A stretch of DNA of 64,000 nucleotides from Flectonema sp. DT1601 (Eukaryota > Euglenozoa > Diplonemea > Diplonemida > Diplonemidae). The translations under genes and the position numbers were made by a program. Below the pieces are notes generated by a model that did not search any database, was not told where the DNA came from, and was given only the letters and a program-made list of their open reading frames with translations. The stretch covers positions 682,001 to 746,000 of the forward strand of contig OZ025786.1 of the NCBI GenBank assembly GCA_964019425.1, read 5' to 3'. This document shows positions 58,889-64,000 of the stretch, one piece after another (position 1 is the first letter of the stretch; every line of letters starts with the position of its first letter).

Positions 58889-59205
58889 TTTGTTATTGTT
58901 TTTTTGTTAAAGATGATAACTGTTTTTTTTTTTTTTTTTTTTTTTTGAAAAAATTTAAGATTTAATGAAAAAAACAAGAACATTCAAAATCAACGATTCC
59001 TTTTTTTTTTTTTTTTTTCTTTTTTTTTTTAACATAAGTCAAAAAAAAAAAAAAAAAAAAAAAAACGTAACTTTATAGTGTAAGTGATACGTCGATAAAA
59101 AAAATATTACGACGTAAACAAAACTAATACTATCGATCAGACCATGATAATGGTTTAACTGATTATTAAATTAACAGAAAAAGACTTAAGAGATATAAGT
59201 AATCA
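58889..59205. other. Intergenic, about 317 bp, with three homopolymers
   Basis: T-runs near 58923-58945 and 59001-59029 (interrupted by one C) and an A-run near 59041-59064. No gene seen. Confidence 0.6.
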
Positions 59206-62200
59206 CTACGAACCAGATAAGAAGTGAACGATAGCAATATGCCCTTTGTGTTGTGCTAGATCTAATGCGGTGGCATTTGTACGATCTCGGATTGCAAGAT
59301 TGGATGTCATTGCGAACTTACTTATTAGCAAGATTCCATCCTCAGTATGCTCAAATGCCGGGTTAATAGCAGCATAGTGAACTGGTGTCATCCCTGACGA
59401 GTCTTGAATATCTGTGTCAGCACTACGAGACAATAATGTATCCATGATGCACAGTGACCTCGATATAGCTGCGATATGAAGAGCTGTGCGACCTTCACTG
59501 TCAGTTGCGTCAATCGGAATTCCCCAAACCGTTAAAAGAGGAACAACAAAATGCCTCATTGAATCAGATGTAGTAACCACATGCAATGGGGTATACTCAG
59601 TTGAAAACGGTTCAGGAAATTGTAATACAACTCCATTAACGACAGGACTAGCACCGCATAAGACTAGACAAATAATCCTTTTTAAATAAACAGAAGCTTC
59701 AACAGAATTTGCTGACGTCCAGTGTCTTCTTAAAGCACTGTCAAGAATGCTTCTCGATGCTCCAAGTGAAAGAAGCCTATTAGAGCATTCCCATCCGAAT
59801 TGAGTTTGTAGTAGTGGTTGGTTTATATTTGTTATTTCTTCAAGTCCCCATGATAGATCCGAAGTGTAATCAGATTCATGTCTTGCTGACTTTGCTGAAC
59901 ATAATCGTTTTAGTAATCCAAATAATTGAATTTGTAATTCCATTGAGTTTTTATCTTCTCCCTCCTCATCATCTTGTACTGGTGATGGATCAATTAGAAA
60001 ACTACTACTCTGGACTCCCAGGTGCATTAGTATCTCTCTAATGCGGAGTTCTAGTGTTTCCAACGGTGATAGCTGTTTTGCTTCAAAATGAGCACCAGGT
60101 TCTGAAGAGAGTGCAGTACAGGCCCAAACAGAAGAAATATCAACTGCGACACGTTTGATTCTAGCACACCGAGATACTTCACTAATGTCTTTGTATTCAC
60201 TTGGATGAAATGTGAAGATGGTGTTGGTGTTGGTGGTACTGGAATGTTCATTTCGTGATCGAGAAGGTGTTCCAGAAGCACACGGATCATTAGCAGACAT
60301 AGTGTTATCCCAACAAACAAGCGATGGTACTAAAAACTCTTGTAATCGAAAGGTAGCTCCAGGTCGAACCTTTCCAGGTAAGTGCAACAAACTACTGTCT
60401 GATGTACAAAACCCAAACCTATTAATCGAATTCTCTTTTGGAACATCAAAATGAGATGCCAACACTCCTGACAATGTAGCGATATACGCAGCTAGTTGTG
60501 GAAACACCCAACCTCCAAGTTCAAATGCTGCTTCAACTTTAACGAAAGCACCGTGTGATGATACGTACCAGTTCTCACCTTTGTATATTATTTCATTTCC
60601 AGTTTCTGAATCTTGAAGGGGACAGAGGTATGAATCAGTACCCTTAACAGAGTTATAAAAAGAATTGCAATCTGTTGTTGAGTAAACGACTGTTTCAGAC
60701 ATGTGAAAGACTGAAGCCGTTGAAATAGTAACACCTGAAGTGTATTCACGGAGTGTCTGACTTACAATGTCTTGAATCTGATACTTATGAGGATTTGTTA
60801 TTCTCCACATTGGATGTACTTCATGTGCAGCATTATCTAATATGTGAGGTCGCTCACCAGACAGTGATAGCGTAAAATTAGAATCACCAAATGAAAGCTT
60901 CTGGAGAGATAAAGCATGCTCCATCTCCCAAGGTAACAGGTCACACTCAGGTATTAATTGTTGTAAGGTATCACAAATATTTTTATTATCCTCTGATTCA
61001 ATTAATGAGTGAAGCCGTACTACTAAATGCGGATCATATTTTCGAGGATTCGAACGAGATTTACAAACCTCAATAATTTCTCTCAGAGGTGGATGTGAAT
61101 CGGCTAACGGAAAACACGACCAGTTTGCGAAATCATGTTTCTCTGTACAAGCAGTTCCCCAAATATATTCCAGTATCCCAGGAGGAATCGAATTTACTGC
61201 AATTTCACTACTCGGATCAGTTGTGAGCCACAAAACAGCATCACTAGAAAACGGATTATTTTCATCTATAAAACACGACTCAGAGTTACTTGATTGCGCT
61301 TCATATCGACAGTATCGAGTACCCCGTTCACTCCTGAATGTTTCAATATTTGTTTCCGTTATTCCCGTTTCTTGAATGGCTTCATGAAATCCAGATCTTA
61401 TGACTATTTCCTCACCTGTTGTTTTATTTAAATGCTCGATTTCTAATGAGTTATATTGAGACACAACATTCCAGACAGCTCTATTGTCATTATAGACTCC
61501 CCATACTACTGGATGTAAGATTGTGTATGTAAATGGATAGATTAGGTATTTTGATGCTTCGCTGTCGCGAGTTTCTGATGATGCAAATCGAAGCTTTAAT
61601 ATGCAGAGCATGTCTGAAATCATTTTTTTTATTTGATTTTGAGACCAAAACTGTTCTATAGGACTTGACCACTCAGATAGTTGTTGTAGTACGTTGCGAG
61701 TATTTGCAACTGTCGATTCAGAGGTAATTGGAATGTGAATAAGGGTTTTAATATCAATATCTATTTCTGATAATGAAATCTGATTAGCGTCAACCCACGA
61801 ACTGATATCTGATACAGTTTGTTCTTTATTATTATTATTATTATTATTATCAACTTTTAACAATTGAGTTAATAATTTATTAACTGCCCCATAGCGGCCA
61901 TTGTCATCAATCATTCTTGATATCACAGTCGTTAAATCTGTCTCCAAAGAACATGAAACTGACATGTTGTGTCCCGTTCTTGCTCTGCTTTTTTTTCGAC
62001 CTCTCACTCCTTCGACAGGTCTCTTAACGAGACTTCCTTCCATGAAGTCACCAAATGGAGATACCATTTCAGGTATTTGCTTTTCAACAGGTAACACTAC
62101 TCTGTTGTACTTTGAATGAGTACTGAACTGAGGAGATGGTATCGGAACCCATGATGTTGTATGTTTATCAACGAGTGCTGCGTGTGCTGATAATTGTGTT

Positions 62201-63756
62201 TTTCCTGACTGATCAATAATTCGAAGTATTGCGTGATTTGAGTTACCCGACGTATCAGTGAAGATAGTCACTCCAGGTCCTTCTGTTAGTGGCCAGTGTG
62301 AGATAAACTGATCTGATGATAGTATTCTTACATCACTTATCAGTCCTTTGTAACAATCTTTTATTTTACCTCTATCATTGTGAGCCCCAATTGCTAAAAA
62401 ATCGGTTAATTTATAATTCTCAGTTACAGGATTCGAATTAACAAAAACTGGATGATTAAGTCTTTGACTCGACTGCACCTCCTCAAGTGTTACTTCGACA
62501 TCATTAATTGCAACTGAAAAACCGGATTCTTTAGTGTATGTGCAGTCAATAAAATGCCAACGACCATCACATAAATCGCCATTGTAGGTAGCGGATTCAG
62601 TTGATCCGCATGCGTCTTTTATACTAATGAATATGGAACCAGGGGATGGTTGGTTTCCATCGGTGTTTACTTGAATTTTATAATGAGAATGTTTCTTTAG
62701 AGAATCTGTAACACCAAGTAAGGTTGCAATGTCCTTCGTAGATCTGGAACACATCCAAAGACTAACTCGAATATTATAAAAGTTTTCTGAGCTCAAAGAA
62801 AGTGTTCCTCCCGATAGGTATTCGTTCCCAACGAATTCAAGTACTGTCGGTGGCGGATCAAAACCATTTCCCCATGTAGTATTCCGTCCTATGCTAGGAG
62901 CATTTTTGTCAACTTTGTTGGAGATAGAGTCTCCCACCCCTTCATCACAGGCGTATCTCGCCATCAGCCGTGATCCACCCCATACTCTTATTTCAGCCAG
63001 ATTCCCAACAAATCCATTATTTAAGTTAGCGCCCTTCAACCATGGAAGTGGTAGTGAACAACCAAAAACTGCAAACTCTTTTCCACGAGTGTTCTTCGAT
63101 CTCACTACAGGCTGTGTTGGAGCTAATGTTACTATTTGTTTTACTCCATTAAAATAAAGTTCCAGAGACGGATTCCATCTTGCTTTTATTAAATGCCACA
63201 TTCCATTGCAGACAGAGGTTGGGTTTGAGGATGCGATGAGGCCACAGCTTCCTTTGTCAGCGTCCTCTTCGAGGATGAGAGAGATCACACCATCGTTTAC
63301 TTCTATTGCACAACGAGCTACTTCCATTTGAGAATCGAATATCATCATCTTATGATCAGTTGAGGTGGTTCTAATCCAGAAATCAACAACTAAGTTTGAC
63401 ATACTACGTTCTAGTGCTTCTTCATCAGGCATCTCAATAGTACTCGTTTTACCATCGAATGCAATGCAGTTGTCTGTGGCTCGTGAATTCCGACTCTTTA
63501 AATGTTTTGGACTTATCACTGATGGTCTCTTCTGCGACCTTCCTACTCCACTGGGTGGTATTGGTCTTCGGGGTAGGCATTCAATATCTACGGATCTCGG
63601 AGATGAACATTTTGCTAACAACTCCTCGATACGACTCTCCATTACTTGAGCAACCTCACTGAGGTTTCTATTGCGCTGCATCATCTTGTGACTCTGCCTT
63701 CTCGTGAAAGTTCCATGTCGCTCCATAAAGTAACCTGTTGAATGAATATACGCCAT
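59206..63756 (-). CDS. LamG/concanavalin-like and ankyrin-repeat protein (1,516 residues)
   Basis: A single intronless frame. After a basic, Ser-rich N-terminus without a signal peptide come two LamG-like jelly-roll domains: about 90-265 (CIAFDGKTSTIEMPDEEALE, MWHLIKARWNPSLELYFNGV, FVGNLAEIRVWGG) and about 300-500 (RWHFIDCTYTKESGFSVAIN, YKGLISDVRILSS). The middle 850 residues are largely helical and unrecognised, including an Asn6 run. The C-terminal 130 residues are ankyrin repeats (TPLHVV, EGRTALHIAA, GMTPVHYAA, ATALDLAQHKGHIAIVHFL). Intracellular LamG-like domains without a signal peptide occur in large protist and BEACH-type scaffold proteins. A cytosolic scaffold or adaptor is likely. 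I see no catalytic domain. Confidence 0.86.
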   Translation of the reverse strand: MAYIHSTGYFMERHGTFTRRQSHKMMQRNRNLSEVAQVMESRIEELLAKCSSPRSVDIECLPRRPIPPSGVGRSQKRPSVISPKHLKSRNSRATDNCIAFDGKTSTIEMPDEEALERSMSNLVVDFWIRTTSTDHKMMIFDSQMEVARCAIEVNDGVISLILEEDADKGSCGLIASSNPTSVCNGMWHLIKARWNPSLELYFNGVKQIVTLAPTQPVVRSKNTRGKEFAVFGCSLPLPWLKGANLNNGFVGNLAEIRVWGGSRLMARYACDEGVGDSISNKVDKNAPSIGRNTTWGNGFDPPPTVLEFVGNEYLSGGTLSLSSENFYNIRVSLWMCSRSTKDIATLLGVTDSLKKHSHYKIQVNTDGNQPSPGSIFISIKDACGSTESATYNGDLCDGRWHFIDCTYTKESGFSVAINDVEVTLEEVQSSQRLNHPVFVNSNPVTENYKLTDFLAIGAHNDRGKIKDCYKGLISDVRILSSDQFISHWPLTEGPGVTIFTDTSGNSNHAILRIIDQSGKTQLSAHAALVDKHTTSWVPIPSPQFSTHSKYNRVVLPVEKQIPEMVSPFGDFMEGSLVKRPVEGVRGRKKSRARTGHNMSVSCSLETDLTTVISRMIDDNGRYGAVNKLLTQLLKVDNNNNNNNKEQTVSDISSWVDANQISLSEIDIDIKTLIHIPITSESTVANTRNVLQQLSEWSSPIEQFWSQNQIKKMISDMLCILKLRFASSETRDSEASKYLIYPFTYTILHPVVWGVYNDNRAVWNVVSQYNSLEIEHLNKTTGEEIVIRSGFHEAIQETGITETNIETFRSERGTRYCRYEAQSSNSESCFIDENNPFSSDAVLWLTTDPSSEIAVNSIPPGILEYIWGTACTEKHDFANWSCFPLADSHPPLREIIEVCKSRSNPRKYDPHLVVRLHSLIESEDNKNICDTLQQLIPECDLLPWEMEHALSLQKLSFGDSNFTLSLSGERPHILDNAAHEVHPMWRITNPHKYQIQDIVSQTLREYTSGVTISTASVFHMSETVVYSTTDCNSFYNSVKGTDSYLCPLQDSETGNEIIYKGENWYVSSHGAFVKVEAAFELGGWVFPQLAAYIATLSGVLASHFDVPKENSINRFGFCTSDSSLLHLPGKVRPGATFRLQEFLVPSLVCWDNTMSANDPCASGTPSRSRNEHSSTTNTNTIFTFHPSEYKDISEVSRCARIKRVAVDISSVWACTALSSEPGAHFEAKQLSPLETLELRIREILMHLGVQSSSFLIDPSPVQDDEEGEDKNSMELQIQLFGLLKRLCSAKSARHESDYTSDLSWGLEEITNINQPLLQTQFGWECSNRLLSLGASRSILDSALRRHWTSANSVEASVYLKRIICLVLCGASPVVNGVVLQFPEPFSTEYTPLHVVTTSDSMRHFVVPLLTVWGIPIDATDSEGRTALHIAAISRSLCIMDTLLSRSADTDIQDSSGMTPVHYAAINPAFEHTEDGILLISKFAMTSNLAIRDRTNATALDLAQHKGHIAIVHFLSGS

Positions 63757-63853
63757 CTGAACACAGAAACTGAATTCACAATAAGCATTGCTTCCCCGTA
63801 GTAATCATCTTGTGATCAGACTGTATAAAGATACCAAACAAGTTTTAAACAAC

Positions 63854-64000
63854 TTACACAATACAATTCAGTCCTTCACTACGAACTACCTGAAAAGGAA
63901 GATCATTAGTGGTAATGCTAAAGCCAGTGAAACCAGCCGGCTGGGTAAGTGGAAAATCACAATCACATAAACGCGTTGGCGTTATGAAGTTGGAACATAA
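63854..64000 (-). CDS. C-terminal end of a further gene, cut by right window edge
   Basis: Frame on the minus strand is open from base 64000 to a TAA at 63854, giving 48 residues (CDCDFPLTQPAGFTGF, then DLPFQVVRSEGLNCIV). Composition is varied and coding-like, and it sits in the same orientation and spacing as its neighbours (about 97 bases from the start of the LamG-ankyrin gene). The piece is too short to name. It could instead be spacer that is open by chance. Confidence 0.5.
   Translation of the reverse strand, partial: LCSNFITPTRLCDCDFPLTQPAGFTGFSITTNDLPFQVVRSEGLNCIV

Overview
The window is nuclear DNA from a unicellular eukaryote whose lineage I cannot fix. The evidence is GT-AG introns, one with a TACTAAC-type branch sequence, exocyst, Pam18 and trifunctional-enzyme genes, a CNG-type channel, very long intron-poor coding regions and AT-rich spacers full of homopolymer tracts. 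A histidine-biosynthesis gene (IGPD) argues against an animal. There are no operons, no bacterial-type signals, and no mobile or virus-derived element that I can recognise.

Every gene I can support lies on the minus strand: 21 genes, counting one cut by each window edge. From left to right: an alpha-solenoid-like protein open at the left edge (1-1896); about 11.2 kb without a convincing gene (1897-13062) holding two degenerate tandem repeats; a TRF4-type nucleotidyltransferase lacking key catalytic residues; an MPPED-type metallophosphoesterase; NADP-isocitrate dehydrogenase; exocyst SEC8 in four exons; a Pam18/Tim14 protein; a secreted serine-rich protein of about 2,650 residues; an SDR protein without its catalytic residues; a J-domain coiled-coil protein; an acyl-CoA carboxylase beta subunit of methylcrotonyl type; a small Q/RD-rich protein; a MIB/HERC2-domain protein with introns; the mitochondrial trifunctional enzyme alpha subunit; and a small four-helix membrane protein.

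A second gene-poor stretch follows (43902-49008). Then come a mucin-like multi-pass surface protein, IGPD, an unknown 185-residue protein, a CNG-type channel, an MSS51-C-like protein, a small serine-rich protein, a LamG plus ankyrin protein of 1,516 residues, and the 3' end of one more gene at the right edge.

The genes do not form one pathway. There is a metabolic theme: leucine catabolism (MCC beta), beta-oxidation (trifunctional enzyme), NADPH supply (IDH) and mitochondrial import (Pam18). There is also a cell-surface and secretion theme: the giant Ser-rich protein, the PT/GGTNAPA protein and the exocyst. Strand bias, poly(dA:dT) tracts beside most genes, A-rich 3' splice sites and several apparent pseudoenzymes are the most notable features. 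Exon structures were worked out by eye from splice signals and reading phase, without transcript data.
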